This document shows, piece after piece, positions 44,159 through 52,894 of a stretch of 64,000 bases of DNA. A program made the position numbers and the translations under genes. Source of the DNA: Paenibacillus montanisoli (GTDB taxonomy: Bacteria > Bacillota > Bacilli > Paenibacillales > Paenibacillaceae). The notes under the pieces were generated by a model. That model was given only the letters and a program-made list of their open reading frames with translations, was not told where the DNA came from and ran no database searches. Location of the stretch: assembly GCF_003268025.1 (NCBI RefSeq), contig NZ_QLUW01000007.1, positions 62,001 through 126,000 on the forward strand, given 5' to 3'. Each line of letters begins with the position of its first letter. Position 1 is the first letter of the stretch.

Positions 44159-45046
44159 TTATTTGAAACAATCCAAGAAATGCTGGGCGCGCTTCGACAG
44201 CAGCTGATCCTTCAGCCAGACGATGCCGACTTCGGATTGAAAATCGGCGTCGCGGATTTCGAGCGTCAAGACGTCGCCTGACGGGAACGACGAAATGACC
44301 GATTTTGGAAAGACGGTGGCGCCGATGCCCGCGGCAATCAGCGACATGATGATGGCGACGCTGGAGCATTCGCATATAATATTCGGCTCAAGGCCGTGGC
44401 GCCGGAATTCGTTCACGACCTGCTCGTGCATTTTGATCGTTTTGTCGGTCTTCAATGTAAGAAGCGGATACTGCGACAACTCTTCCATGCTGATATCTAC
44501 CTCACCGGACGGGGGTGCCCAAGAATGAGGCATTAACGCAACGTAAGGATCGGATGGCAGCGGCAGCATGTCCAGCTTGCCCGGGGGCAGGTGGGCTTCG
44601 AAAGGCAGCCTGGAGACGACCAGCTCAATGGAGCGCCGCTCGAGCATTTCTCCCAGCAGGTAGTGATCGCCTTCCGCAATCTTGAACGTCACCTGTGGGT
44701 ACTTCTCGCGAAGCTGCTGGATCGGTCCAGGAAGAATCGACACGCAGGACACTACGGCTCCGATCGAAAGCGTGCCGCGCACGCCCAGCTCCAGCTCTTT
44801 CACTTCCTTCATCGTTTCATCCAATTGCAGCAGCAGCGATTCCGCCCGGTCCTTCAGCAGCCGTCCCGCCGCGGTCAGCGTCAGCTGCGTGCGGCTTCGC
44901 TCAAACAGCTGCGCGCCAAGCTCCTCTTCCATCAGCATAAGCTGACGGCTGAGGGGCGGCTGTTCCATATGCAGCAGCTTCGCTGCTCTCGTGATCTGCT
45001 TCTCCTGGGCGATCGCCAGGAAGTATTTGAGCTGTCGAACGTCCAT
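44159..45046 (-). CDS. LysR-family transcriptional regulator
   Basis: A 295-residue regulator. The N-terminal winged helix 'MDVRQLKYFLAIAQEKQITR' and 'AAKLLHMEQPPLSRQLMLME' is canonical. The effector domain (about 90-295) has 'LSIGAVVSCVSILPGPIQQL' and 'SLIAAGIGATVFPKSV'. It is transcribed divergently from the branched-chain aminotransferase gene, with a perfect palindrome between them (45066-45080), so control of ilvE and of itself is likely. The ligand may be a branched-chain amino or keto acid (inference). Confidence 0.92.
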   Translation of the reverse strand: MDVRQLKYFLAIAQEKQITRAAKLLHMEQPPLSRQLMLMEEELGAQLFERSRTQLTLTAAGRLLKDRAESLLLQLDETMKEVKELELGVRGTLSIGAVVSCVSILPGPIQQLREKYPQVTFKIAEGDHYLLGEMLERRSIELVVSRLPFEAHLPPGKLDMLPLPSDPYVALMPHSWAPPSGEVDISMEELSQYPLLTLKTDKTIKMHEQVVNEFRRHGLEPNIICECSSVAIIMSLIAAGIGATVFPKSVISSFPSGDVLTLEIRDADFQSEVGIVWLKDQLLSKRAQHFLDCFK

Positions 45047-45065
45047 GAAACGCCGCCTCTTTTAC

Positions 45066-45080
45066 ATACCTTGAAGGTAT
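45066..45080. promoter_or_regulatory. LysR-type operator
   Basis: ATACCTTGAAGGTAT is a perfect 7-1-7 palindrome of the T-N11-A type, 20 bases upstream of the LysR start and about 90 before ilvE. A weaker TACC-N6-GGTG follows near 45112. Confidence 0.75.
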
Positions 45081-45171
45081 AGATAGTGAACATAATAGAT
45101 ATTTTATATATACCCGATCAGGTGGTAGTATGCAATCACCAATCTATCGAATGAAGGAGAATGAAGGAACG

Positions 45172-46263
45172 ATGACGACCAATAGCAGCTTAATCTCGAT
45201 TCAAAGATCGACGGACACGAAGAAGAAACCGCCGCAGGATCAGCTCGGTTTCGGCATTTATTATACGGATCATATGTTTGTGATGGATTACAGCGTTGGG
45301 CAAGGATGGCATGACCCGCGGATCATTCCGTACCAGCCGCTTGTACTGGATCCGGCGGCAAAAGTGTTCCACTACGGACAGACGATATTCGAAGGCTTGA
45401 AGGCATACAAAACAGCGGACGACCGCATCCAGCTGTTCCGTCCCCGCGACAATTTCCAGCGCATGAACCGCTCCAACGACCGGATGAGCGTGCCGGAGCT
45501 CGATATCGACATGGCGATGGCCGCGCTGGAGCAATTGATCGCTGTCGACCGCGAATGGATTCCTAGCCTTGAGGGCACTTCGCTGTATATCCGGCCGTTC
45601 GTTATTGCCACACAGCCGACCCTTGGCGTAGCACCGTCTGAACACTACCAATTCATCATTATCATGTCACCCGTCGGGGCCTACTATCCGGAAGGCATTA
45701 ACCCGGTCAAAATCCATGTGGAATCGGACTATGTCCGTGCAGTGCCGGGCGGTTCCGGCGAAGCGAAGACGGCAGGCAACTATGCATCGGCTCTGAAATC
45801 GCAGCAAGCTGCGAAGGAGCAAGGCTACACGCAGGTGCTGTGGCTGGACGGCAAGCAGCACAAATACATCGAGGAAGTAGGCAGCATGAACGTCTTCTTC
45901 AAAATCGGCGGCACGGTTTACACCCCGGCGCTGACAGGCAGCATTCTTCACGGGATTACGCGCGATTCGGTCATCCGGCTCCTGAAGCATTGGGGCATTC
46001 CCGTCGAAGAGCGGATGCTCGCTATCGACGAGCTGTATGAAGCCGGCCGCAACGGCACGCTGGAGGAAGCATTCGGCACAGGCACGGCGGCCGTTATCTC
46101 CCCGATCGGCGAGATGAACTGGAACGGAGAGAAGCTGATCATCGGCGAAGGCAAGACCGGACAGCTCTCGAAATCGGTGTACGATACGCTAACGGGGATC
46201 CAAACCGGCGCCGTCGCCGATCCGTTCGGCTGGACGCAGCAGGTAGAGGTTATCGGGAAGTAG
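45172..46263 (+). CDS. ilvE: Branched-chain amino-acid aminotransferase
   Basis: A 363-residue class IV PLP enzyme that transfers the amino group between glutamate and leucine, isoleucine or valine. The PLP Lys lies in 'GSGEAKTAGNYASALKSQ'; 'FHYGQTIFEGLKAY' and 'EEVGSMNVFF' are BCAT signatures; phosphate-binding 'GTGTAAVISPIG' is near the C-terminus. ATG 45172 is used (AAGGA just upstream); ATG 45130 would add 14 poorly conserved residues. Divergent LysR regulator and operator upstream, terminator downstream. Confidence 0.94.
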   Translation: MTTNSSLISIQRSTDTKKKPPQDQLGFGIYYTDHMFVMDYSVGQGWHDPRIIPYQPLVLDPAAKVFHYGQTIFEGLKAYKTADDRIQLFRPRDNFQRMNRSNDRMSVPELDIDMAMAALEQLIAVDREWIPSLEGTSLYIRPFVIATQPTLGVAPSEHYQFIIIMSPVGAYYPEGINPVKIHVESDYVRAVPGGSGEAKTAGNYASALKSQQAAKEQGYTQVLWLDGKQHKYIEEVGSMNVFFKIGGTVYTPALTGSILHGITRDSVIRLLKHWGIPVEERMLAIDELYEAGRNGTLEEAFGTGTAAVISPIGEMNWNGEKLIIGEGKTGQLSKSVYDTLTGIQTGAVADPFGWTQQVEVIGK

Positions 46264-46273
46264 TTATAAATTT

Positions 46274-46313
46274 AAAAAAGTGGCGCAGAGGCCTGACTCT
46301 GTGCCACTTTTTT
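46274..46313 (+). terminator. Intrinsic terminator of ilvE
   Basis: A 17-bp stem AAAAAAGTGGCGCAGAG with one mismatch, 6-nt loop and a run of eight T residues. Confidence 0.92.
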
Positions 46314-46465
46314 TTCGCTAGCGTTCGCCTTGTATTCGGAATTCAATATGGTTTAACAAAAAAGTGACGGAATCATGATAAAAAAGTGAACAAATTTTGA
46401 ACGAAAGATGCTATAATGGAGGAAATTATGAGGAATTAGTGAATTCTCTTCGAGGATGTGTGTAG

Positions 46466-46711
46466 ATGATGATGAATTTAACGGCCAAGCGGCATACGGA
46501 ACGAAACGGGAAATCCGTGTTCTTCGCGATGAAGATCGCGGCATGGGCGGCGCTTTGCGTAGGCTTGTGCCTATGTCTGATCCGCATGGAAGATTTCAGC
46601 GACAACAACGCGTTCCTGATGTCCGGCATCGGCTTCATGGTAGGCAGCGTGTTTATTTATACGATCGGCATGGCGATCAATCTCGTCGATGAGCGCAACG
46701 AGACGGAGTAG
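46466..46711 (+). CDS. Small two-helix membrane protein
   Basis: 81 residues with two hydrophobic helices (about 18-40 and 50-70), a basic N-terminus and an acidic tail (DERNETE). Three ATG codons stand in a row at the start behind GAGGATGTG. No family recognised. It precedes the qox operon by about 250 bases but is separated from it by a terminator. Confidence 0.65.
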   Translation: MMMNLTAKRHTERNGKSVFFAMKIAAWAALCVGLCLCLIRMEDFSDNNAFLMSGIGFMVGSVFIYTIGMAINLVDERNETE

Positions 46712-46732
46712 CGAGCGGCGAAAGCAATTCAT

Positions 46733-46765
46733 GGGGCTGTTTCCTTAAGGAGACAGCCCTTTTTG
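46733..46765 (+). terminator. Intrinsic terminator
   Basis: GGGCTGTTTCC/GGAGACAGCCC with small mismatches, then five T residues. It isolates the small membrane gene from the qox operon. Confidence 0.8.
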
Positions 46766-46894
46766 GTGTGTCCAAAAGGCAATTGCGGCGAAACGTTGAA
46801 CAGATTATTACGGAATTAAGGCAGTAAATTGACGCCTTTGTTAACAGGCCCCACAAGCGGCTTCGAACGTGATATATTTTGCTCAAGACGAAAT

Positions 46895-46910
46895 TGTGAT
46901 TAATTTCACA
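46895..46910. promoter_or_regulatory. Fnr/Crp-type binding site before qoxA
   Basis: TGTGATTAATTTCACA is a perfect TGTGA-N6-TCACA palindrome, the consensus of B. subtilis Fnr and Crp-family regulators. It lies 53 bases before the qoxA ATG. A possible -10 (TATAAG, 46913-46918) follows directly, so a bound factor would probably repress. The -35 is unclear. Confidence 0.75.
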
Positions 46911-46962
46911 TCTATAAGTTTGATTAACGGTTACCATTGTGGTAGTTGGGAGATGAGAATAG

Positions 46963-47994
46963 ATGAAACTAGCGACGAAAATGATGCGGCGGTTCGGAGC
47001 GCTCGCCTTGCTGGGCGGAACGGTGCTGATGACCTCGGGCTGCCAGTCGATGATCGTATTCGATCCGAAGGGGCCGATCGGCGCCCATCAGCGCGACCTG
47101 ATCTACTTCACGATGCTGCTTTGCCTGATTGTCCTCGTGCCGGTGCTGGCGCTCACGGCGTGGATTATTTGGCGCTATCGGGACAAGAAGGGAAGCAAGG
47201 CGAAGTACCAGCCGGAGTGGTCGCACAGCACGAAGCTCGAAATCGTATGGTGGGGCATTCCGATTGCGATTATTCTTGTGCTGGCCATTGTAACCGCACG
47301 CTACACGTATATGCTGGACCCTGCTAAACCGCTCGAATCCGAGAAGAAGCCGATCACCGTTCAGGTTACTTCGCTGGATTGGAAATGGCTGTTCCAATAT
47401 CCGGAGCAGGGCATTGCAACGGTAAATTACTTGGTTATTCCGGAAGACACGCCGATCCGGTTCGATTTAACGTCCGACGGGCCGATGAACTCCTTCTGGG
47501 TACCGCAGCTCGGCGGGATGATCTATACGATGTCCGGCATGTCGACGACTCTGCATCTGCAGGCAGACGAGACCGGCGAATATATGGGAACAGGCGCCAA
47601 CTTTACAGGCCGCGATTTCGGCAAGATGGGCTTTACGGTCGAAGCCGTTTCAACGGCCGATTTCGAGAAGTGGGCTCAGAAATCCAAGGAAAGCGGAACC
47701 GCGCTGACGGACGAAGGCTACCAGCAGCTGGCTAAGCCGGGCACTTCGGGCGAAGTTACGTATGCTTCGATACCGGACGGTTTGTTCGGGCGAATCGTTC
47801 ATCATTACTCCATGAGCCGCGGCGCGCCGGCGGGCATTTTCGAAAAGGCGACGACGCGCAGCGAGTTATACGAAGGTAAGCCTGCCGAAGAGGATACGAC
47901 AATAGATGACGAACAATCCGGCCATTCCATGGACGATATGGAAGGTATGGAGGACATGGATGGCATGGAAGGCCATGACATGTCCAATCACTAA
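46963..47994 (+). CDS. qoxA: Cytochrome aa3 menaquinol oxidase subunit II
   Basis: A 343-residue membrane-anchored lipoprotein (lipobox TSGC, Cys27) with two helices (about 46-68 and 91-110) and an extracytoplasmic cupredoxin domain. The domain keeps the fold ('VTSLDWKWLFQYPEQGIATVN', 'MNSFWVPQLGGMIYTMSGM') but lacks the CuA cysteines, as expected for a quinol and not a cytochrome c oxidase. The last 30 or so residues form a Met/Asp/His-rich tail (DDMEGMEDMDGMEGHDM), unusual for QoxA and suggestive of copper binding. First gene of qoxABCD. Confidence 0.95.
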   Translation: MKLATKMMRRFGALALLGGTVLMTSGCQSMIVFDPKGPIGAHQRDLIYFTMLLCLIVLVPVLALTAWIIWRYRDKKGSKAKYQPEWSHSTKLEIVWWGIPIAIILVLAIVTARYTYMLDPAKPLESEKKPITVQVTSLDWKWLFQYPEQGIATVNYLVIPEDTPIRFDLTSDGPMNSFWVPQLGGMIYTMSGMSTTLHLQADETGEYMGTGANFTGRDFGKMGFTVEAVSTADFEKWAQKSKESGTALTDEGYQQLAKPGTSGEVTYASIPDGLFGRIVHHYSMSRGAPAGIFEKATTRSELYEGKPAEEDTTIDDEQSGHSMDDMEGMEDMDGMEGHDMSNH

Positions 47995-48011
47995 CGGGAG
48001 GAGGCAGTTCC

Positions 48012-49982
48012 ATGCTGGATAAAATAAAAGATTTCGCGTCGTGGTTCTTCGTCACCGGCGACCCGCTCATTTACGGGGCGGACATCGCCATCGCGCTGAC
48101 GACGCTGGCTATCGTTTTCGTACTGACCTATTTCAAGAAATGGAATTGGCTTTGGCGCGAATGGTTAACAACCGTCGACCATAAACGCGTCGGGATTATG
48201 TATATCATCGCATCCCTGCTTATGCTGTTCCGCGGCGGCGTTGACGCCTTGTTGATGCGGACGCAGCTGGCTTTTCCGGATATGAAGTTTCTGTCGCCGG
48301 AGCACTACAATGAAGTATTTACTACGCACGGCGTCATTATGATTCTGTTTATGGCGATGCCGCTTATGTTCGGCCTATTCAACATCGCCGTACCGCTGCA
48401 GTTGGGAGCGCGCGACGTTGCGTTCCCATTCCTGAACGCGCTTAGCTTCTGGCTCTTCTTTATGGGCGCGATGCTGTTCAATATGTCGTTCGTCATCGGC
48501 GGATCGGCCGATTCCGGCTGGCTGGCTTACCCGCCGCTGTCGGAATTGACCGGCAGTCCCGGCGTCGGACAGGACTTCTACATCTGGGGCATTCAGATTT
48601 CCGGGATCGGCTCTTTGATGACGGGGATCAACTTCATCGTCACGATCGTCAAGATGCGTGCGCCGGGCATGACCTGGTCCAAGGTGCCGATGTTCACCTG
48701 GTCGGTTCTGTCGAGCTGCATCACGATCATCATTGCGTTCCCTGTATTGACCGTAACGCTTGCGCTCCTATTCCTGGACCGGTACTTGGGCGCGCACTTC
48801 TTCACGATGGACGGCGGCGGCAACGCCATGATGTATATCAACCTGATTTGGATGTGGGGACATCCCGAGGTTTATATCGTCGTATTGCCCGCCTTCGGGA
48901 TTTACTCTGAGATTGTGTCCACATTCTCGAAAAAGCGGCTGTTCGGCTATGGCTCCATGGTGTTTGCGATGATGAGCATCAGCGTCATGTCGTATTTCAC
49001 TTGGCTCCATCACTTCTTCACGATGGGCTCCGGGGCGAGCGTCAATACGTTCTTCGCCATCACGACGATGGTCATAGCGATTCCGACAGGCGTGAAAATA
49101 TTCAACTGGCTGTTCACGATGTACCGCGGACGGATTACCTTCAGCACGCCGATGCTGTGGACGCTTGCGTTCATTCCGTGCTTCGTGGTCGGCGGAATGA
49201 CCGGCGTCATGCTTTCGGTTGCGCCAGCCGACTTCCAGTTCCATAACAGCTACTTCCTGATCGCTCACTTCCACCAGGTGTTGATCGGCGGCGTCGCATT
49301 CGGTTACTTTGCGGGTCTGTACTACTGGTGGCCGAAAATGTTCGGCTTCAAGCTGAACGAAAAGCTTGGCAAATGGGCGTTTTGGATTTGGAACATCGGG
49401 TTCTATGTCTGCTTTATGCCGCAATATTTCGTTGGCTTGGACGGCATGACCCGCCGTGTCAGCACGTACGGCTGGGATACCGGCTGGTGGGCGATGAACT
49501 TTACGTCGACGATCGGCGGCTTCTTGATGGGGCTCGGCTTCCTGTTCCAGGTGTGGCAAATCGCGCACAGCATTAAGTTCATGGAGAAAGATACGACAGG
49601 CGACCCATGGAATGGCCGTACGCTGGAGTGGTCGATTCCTTCGCCGGCTCCGTTGTACAATTTCGCGACTACACCGATGGTCACGGATCGGGACGACTGG
49701 TGGGAGGAGAAGGAACGCATCGCTGCGGGTCATAAGCCAAAAGCCAAACCGGAGCTCGAGCCAATCCATATGCCGAAAAACTCGGCGATTCCTTTCCTGC
49801 AATCGGTATGCTGGTTCGCGGTCGGCTTCGGACTCGTGTTCCACTGGCTGTGGATTGCGATCCCAGGGTTCATCGGCGTATTCGCAACCATGCTAGCCCA
49901 TTCTTTTAATTACAACTCGGATTATTACATCCCGGTGGATGAAATCAAACGCACGGAAGCTGCTGCAAGGAGGTCTGTCTAA
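48012..49982 (+). CDS. qoxB: Cytochrome aa3 menaquinol oxidase subunit I
   Basis: A 656-residue heme-copper oxidase core with about 14-15 helices. Ligands visible: low-spin heme His in 'VFTTHGVIMILFMAMPLMFG', CuB His with the cross-linked Tyr in 'WGHPEVYIVVLP', the CuB pair in 'WLHHFF', and the high-spin/low-spin heme pair in 'IAHFHQV'. It reduces O2 to water with menaquinol electrons and pumps protons. It starts after GGGAGGAGG, 17 bases past qoxA; the stop overlaps qoxC by one base. Confidence 0.97.
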   Translation: MLDKIKDFASWFFVTGDPLIYGADIAIALTTLAIVFVLTYFKKWNWLWREWLTTVDHKRVGIMYIIASLLMLFRGGVDALLMRTQLAFPDMKFLSPEHYNEVFTTHGVIMILFMAMPLMFGLFNIAVPLQLGARDVAFPFLNALSFWLFFMGAMLFNMSFVIGGSADSGWLAYPPLSELTGSPGVGQDFYIWGIQISGIGSLMTGINFIVTIVKMRAPGMTWSKVPMFTWSVLSSCITIIIAFPVLTVTLALLFLDRYLGAHFFTMDGGGNAMMYINLIWMWGHPEVYIVVLPAFGIYSEIVSTFSKKRLFGYGSMVFAMMSISVMSYFTWLHHFFTMGSGASVNTFFAITTMVIAIPTGVKIFNWLFTMYRGRITFSTPMLWTLAFIPCFVVGGMTGVMLSVAPADFQFHNSYFLIAHFHQVLIGGVAFGYFAGLYYWWPKMFGFKLNEKLGKWAFWIWNIGFYVCFMPQYFVGLDGMTRRVSTYGWDTGWWAMNFTSTIGGFLMGLGFLFQVWQIAHSIKFMEKDTTGDPWNGRTLEWSIPSPAPLYNFATTPMVTDRDDWWEEKERIAAGHKPKAKPELEPIHMPKNSAIPFLQSVCWFAVGFGLVFHWLWIAIPGFIGVFATMLAHSFNYNSDYYIPVDEIKRTEAAARRSV

Positions 49983-50602
49983 TGGCGCACTCGCATCCGC
50001 ACGCTCAACATCCGGCTCACGGGGAAGGCCATTACGGCCATCATGACCTGGAGGAGCTTCGCAAATTCGGCTTTTGGATCTTTCTGATTACCGACTGTAT
50101 TTTGTTCTCAGCGTTGTTCGCTGTATATATCGTTCTTCACGGCAGTACCGCAGGCGGGCCCGGGCCGAAAGAGATTTTTGAAATGCCGGGCGTTATCGTC
50201 GAGACTTTTATCTTGCTGACAAGCAGCTTCACAAGCGGATTGGCGGTGCTCGCCATGAACGCCGGAAGCCGCAAAGGCCTGATCGGCTGGCTGATCGTTA
50301 CGATTCTGCTCGGCGCGTGCTTCATCGGGCTGGAAGTGACGGAATTCGTGAAGCTGGCGGAGGAAGGGCACACGATCAGCTCCAGCGCTTTCTTGTCGGG
50401 CTTCTTCACGCTCGTCGGCACGCACGGACTGCACGTCTCGCTGGGTATCTTCTGGATTTCCGCCGTCATCATTCAGCTGGTACGGCACGGCATCACGCCG
50501 GTCACGAAGCGCAAGGTACAGATTACGAGCTTGTACTGGCATTTTCTTGACGCGGTCTGGATCTTCGTATTTACGATCGTCTACTTGATGGGGGTGATGT
50601 GA
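49982..50602 (+). CDS. qoxC: Cytochrome aa3 menaquinol oxidase subunit III
   Basis: A 206-residue protein with five helices, COX3 family ('FWIFLITDCILFSALFAVYI', 'GTHGLHVSLGIFWI', 'YWHFLDAVWIFVFTIVYL'). The N-terminus carries a His-rich stretch (HSHPHAQHPAHGEGHYGHHD). It overlaps qoxB by one base and is followed one base later by qoxD. Confidence 0.95.
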   Translation: MAHSHPHAQHPAHGEGHYGHHDLEELRKFGFWIFLITDCILFSALFAVYIVLHGSTAGGPGPKEIFEMPGVIVETFILLTSSFTSGLAVLAMNAGSRKGLIGWLIVTILLGACFIGLEVTEFVKLAEEGHTISSSAFLSGFFTLVGTHGLHVSLGIFWISAVIIQLVRHGITPVTKRKVQITSLYWHFLDAVWIFVFTIVYLMGVM

Positions 50603-50603
50603 A

Positions 50604-50942
50604 ATGGCGCAGCACGGCAATCATGCGCACGGCGGTCATGGCGGCAGCGAAGGCGGGCATGGCTCGTTGAAGGAGTATGTGATCGGCTTCGCGATTTCCA
50701 TCATTCTGACGATCATTCCTATCCTTGTCGCGATGAAGGGATGGCTCGAGGGAACCTCGGCGGTCGTCGTACTGATCGGGGCGGCGGTTTTGCAATTCGC
50801 GGTGCAGCTTCTGTTCTTCATGCATCTGCGCGAAGAGAAGGGGCCGCGTTATAACCTGATGACACTGATCCTCGGCATTGTTATCGCGGTGACAATCGTT
50901 GCCGGCTCCATCTGGATTATGGCGCACAACGCCATGTACTAG
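50604..50942 (+). CDS. qoxD: Cytochrome aa3 menaquinol oxidase subunit IV
   Basis: A 112-residue protein with three helices, COX4/CyoD-like ('FAVQLLFFMHLREE', a conserved segment of the family). The N-terminus is rich in His and Gly (HGNHAHGGHGGSEGGHG). It is the last gene of the operon, ended by a terminator at 50954-50988. Confidence 0.93.
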   Translation: MAQHGNHAHGGHGGSEGGHGSLKEYVIGFAISIILTIIPILVAMKGWLEGTSAVVVLIGAAVLQFAVQLLFFMHLREEKGPRYNLMTLILGIVIAVTIVAGSIWIMAHNAMY

Positions 50943-50953
50943 ATCCATTACTG

Positions 50954-50988
50954 AATAGGGCAGCCCGGCTGGGTTTGCCCTATTTTTT
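50954..50988 (+). terminator. Intrinsic terminator of qoxABCD
   Basis: A 9-bp stem AATAGGGCA/TGCCCTATT with inner GC pairs and a six-base T-run. Confidence 0.88.
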
Positions 50989-51098
50989 GTCAGACCTTAC
51001 AATCGACAGCCTCTTACCTCGATGAGATAATAGTGGAAAACGGACAACCCTATGTTTATAACCGTTGAAGCGATTATCGATGGATAGGGAGGATGCCG

Positions 51099-51683
51099 AT
51101 GAGGCCGAATGAAGTCGAACCGATTCTGCTGCAAATTCCAGAGAGTCTCGAGACAAACCGGTTAATCATCCGTGCCCCGCAATGGGATGACGGACAACTG
51201 GTGAACGAAGCGGTCAAGCAAAGCATCGATGAGCTGCGTCCATGGATGCCTTGGGCGCAGCAGCTGCCCACGCTGGAGGAATCCGAGGTGATTACCCGGC
51301 AGGGGCGCGTTCATTTCATGAAGCGATCGGATCTGATGCTCTACCTGATTCATAAGCGGTCCGGCGCTTTCATCGGCAGCAGCGGTTTACACCGGATTGA
51401 TTGGGCTGCGCGAAAATTTGAAATCGGCTATTGGATCAATACGCCGTATGCCGGACAAGGATATATCACCGAGGCTGTTGAGGGCATTACCCGGTTCGCA
51501 ATTGACTCGCTGCAGGCCAACCGCATCGAGATCCGCTGCGATGCCCGGAATGTTCGGAGCGCCCGCGTCGCCGAGCGGCTGGGCTTCGCGAAGGAAGGCA
51601 TTTTGCGGAGCGAAAAGCCGGATGTGAGCGGCAGTTTGCGGGATACGGTCATTTATGCAAAGGTGCGCGGGCACGAGTTTTAA
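51099..51683 (+). CDS. GNAT acetyltransferase, RimJ/RimL type
   Basis: A 194-residue acetyltransferase. 'ETNRLIIRAPQWDDGQLVNEAV' at the N-terminus, acetyl-CoA loop 'YAGQGYITEAV' (Q/RxxGxG/A form) and 'EIRCDARNVRSARVAERLGFAKEGILR' are typical of ribosomal-protein or small-molecule acetylating enzymes. The second ATG (51099) is preferred because GGAGG touches the first. The acceptor is unknown. Confidence 0.88.
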   Translation: MRPNEVEPILLQIPESLETNRLIIRAPQWDDGQLVNEAVKQSIDELRPWMPWAQQLPTLEESEVITRQGRVHFMKRSDLMLYLIHKRSGAFIGSSGLHRIDWAARKFEIGYWINTPYAGQGYITEAVEGITRFAIDSLQANRIEIRCDARNVRSARVAERLGFAKEGILRSEKPDVSGSLRDTVIYAKVRGHEF

Positions 51684-51700
51684 GCGAGGTGCATCAACGA

Positions 51701-52348
51701 GTGTCGAGGACGAAACTATTTTACTGGCTGATGCTAGCTGTGGCGGCGGGCTTTATGCTGCACGCGATCTATGCCAATTTCTTGTATGACCCGCAGGCGG
51801 ATCGGTTTCTTAGTCAAAAAATCGACCTGAAGCGACAGTTTAACAAACCGGTATGGCTGAATGTCATGTACATGCATATCGGATTTGCCTGCATAGCGAC
51901 AGTGGCTGGTACGGTTAATTTTGCATCTAAGGTGCGGAACAAGTACCGAAGGCTCCATAGAGTGCTTGGCTATGTGTACGTTGCCGCTGTCGTAGCCGTC
52001 TGCCTGACGTCAGGATACATGGCTCCCTATGCAACCGGGGGCAAGGTGACCAGCGTGCCTTTTAATTTGCTGAACATCCTCTGGGTCGGCCTGTCGGTGA
52101 TCTCCATTGCGAAAATACGCAAAAAGCAGCGCATTGCCCACCGGAACTGGATGGTGCGGAGCTATGCGTTCTGCTTTACGAATATGTGCATCCATCTCAT
52201 CACGGCGCTCGTCCATCAAGGATTTGGCGCCTCATACACGCTTAGCTACACCATTGGCGTTTATGGCGCTATTGCTTTTTTGCTGCTGGCAGGGGAGCTC
52301 ATAGTGCGGATGCTGAATGGGAGGGAGAAGGGGGTAAGGCTCCTCTAG
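51701..52348 (+). CDS. DUF2306 membrane protein (copy A)
   Basis: A 215-residue protein with about six helices. The DUF2306 landmarks are 'MYMHIGFACIATVAGTVNF', 'RRLHRVLGYVYV' and 'HRNWMVRSYAFCF', with His residues on helices that could bind heme or metal (inference). GTG 51701 is chosen because GAGGTG lies 9 bases upstream. A second DUF2306 protein is at 56051-56680. It follows the acetyltransferase by 17 bases, so co-transcription is likely. Confidence 0.82.
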   Translation: MSRTKLFYWLMLAVAAGFMLHAIYANFLYDPQADRFLSQKIDLKRQFNKPVWLNVMYMHIGFACIATVAGTVNFASKVRNKYRRLHRVLGYVYVAAVVAVCLTSGYMAPYATGGKVTSVPFNLLNILWVGLSVISIAKIRKKQRIAHRNWMVRSYAFCFTNMCIHLITALVHQGFGASYTLSYTIGVYGAIAFLLLAGELIVRMLNGREKGVRLL

Positions 52349-52414
52349 TGCGCCCATGATTTTTACCCCGTTCATTTCCTCATCATTCTTGATGGAACAC
52401 GAGTGGCCCGCCTC

Positions 52415-52894
52415 TTAAAGAGAACGGCTTCTTACGCCTTTCCTGATCTGAGTAATCAGCGTCAAAGCGCCTAAAATCGTGACGGCCGCAATTGACGCTT
52501 GATTGACCAGAAGCAGCGCGACATAGACGTTGCCGGATACAAGCGTAAAACGTTCCGGGTTAGCGTATTCGCCCAATGTCGCTAAGGTAAATAATAGGCC
52601 GAGTAAGGAGAGCAGGAAGGTACCGAGCGTCCCCCATTTGCCGCTGCGTGTCGCTGCTACGAGCAAGAGAGCGAAAATAATCATCAACATCAATGGCGGC
52701 GCAAGGGCGGTTCCATTGGTAAGAAACGCTTTGGCAACGGTTGCGGATGTGGCATCCGCCGGGGAGAGCAGCTGATCGCCGAAGGCTACTTGAGCCGGCA
52801 TGGCGAACACGATGGAGATGATGACACCGATGACCTGCAGAGCAAGACATATCAGAGACGCGGTCAAAAAGCTTTTCTTCCCAAACATGGTCAT
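52415..52894 (-). CDS. Four-helix membrane protein of unknown function
   Basis: A 159-residue protein with hydrophobic helices at about 9-31, 63-81, 86-106 and 122-147 and a basic tail (RKGVRSRSL). ATG 52894 follows GGAGGA and overlaps the stop of the upstream gene (ATGA), so the two are coupled. No family recognised; the pairing with a cytochrome-oxidase-like small protein suggests a membrane redox context (inference). Confidence 0.6.
   Translation of the reverse strand: MTMFGKKSFLTASLICLALQVIGVIISIVFAMPAQVAFGDQLLSPADATSATVAKAFLTNGTALAPPLMLMIIFALLLVAATRSGKWGTLGTFLLSLLGLLFTLATLGEYANPERFTLVSGNVYVALLLVNQASIAAVTILGALTLITQIRKGVRSRSL

Noticed and set aside
46963..50942. Cytochrome c oxidase (caa3) in place of quinol oxidase
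   Set aside because: Subunit II lacks the CuA cysteine pair and any cytochrome c domain, and subunit order and sizes match qoxABCD.
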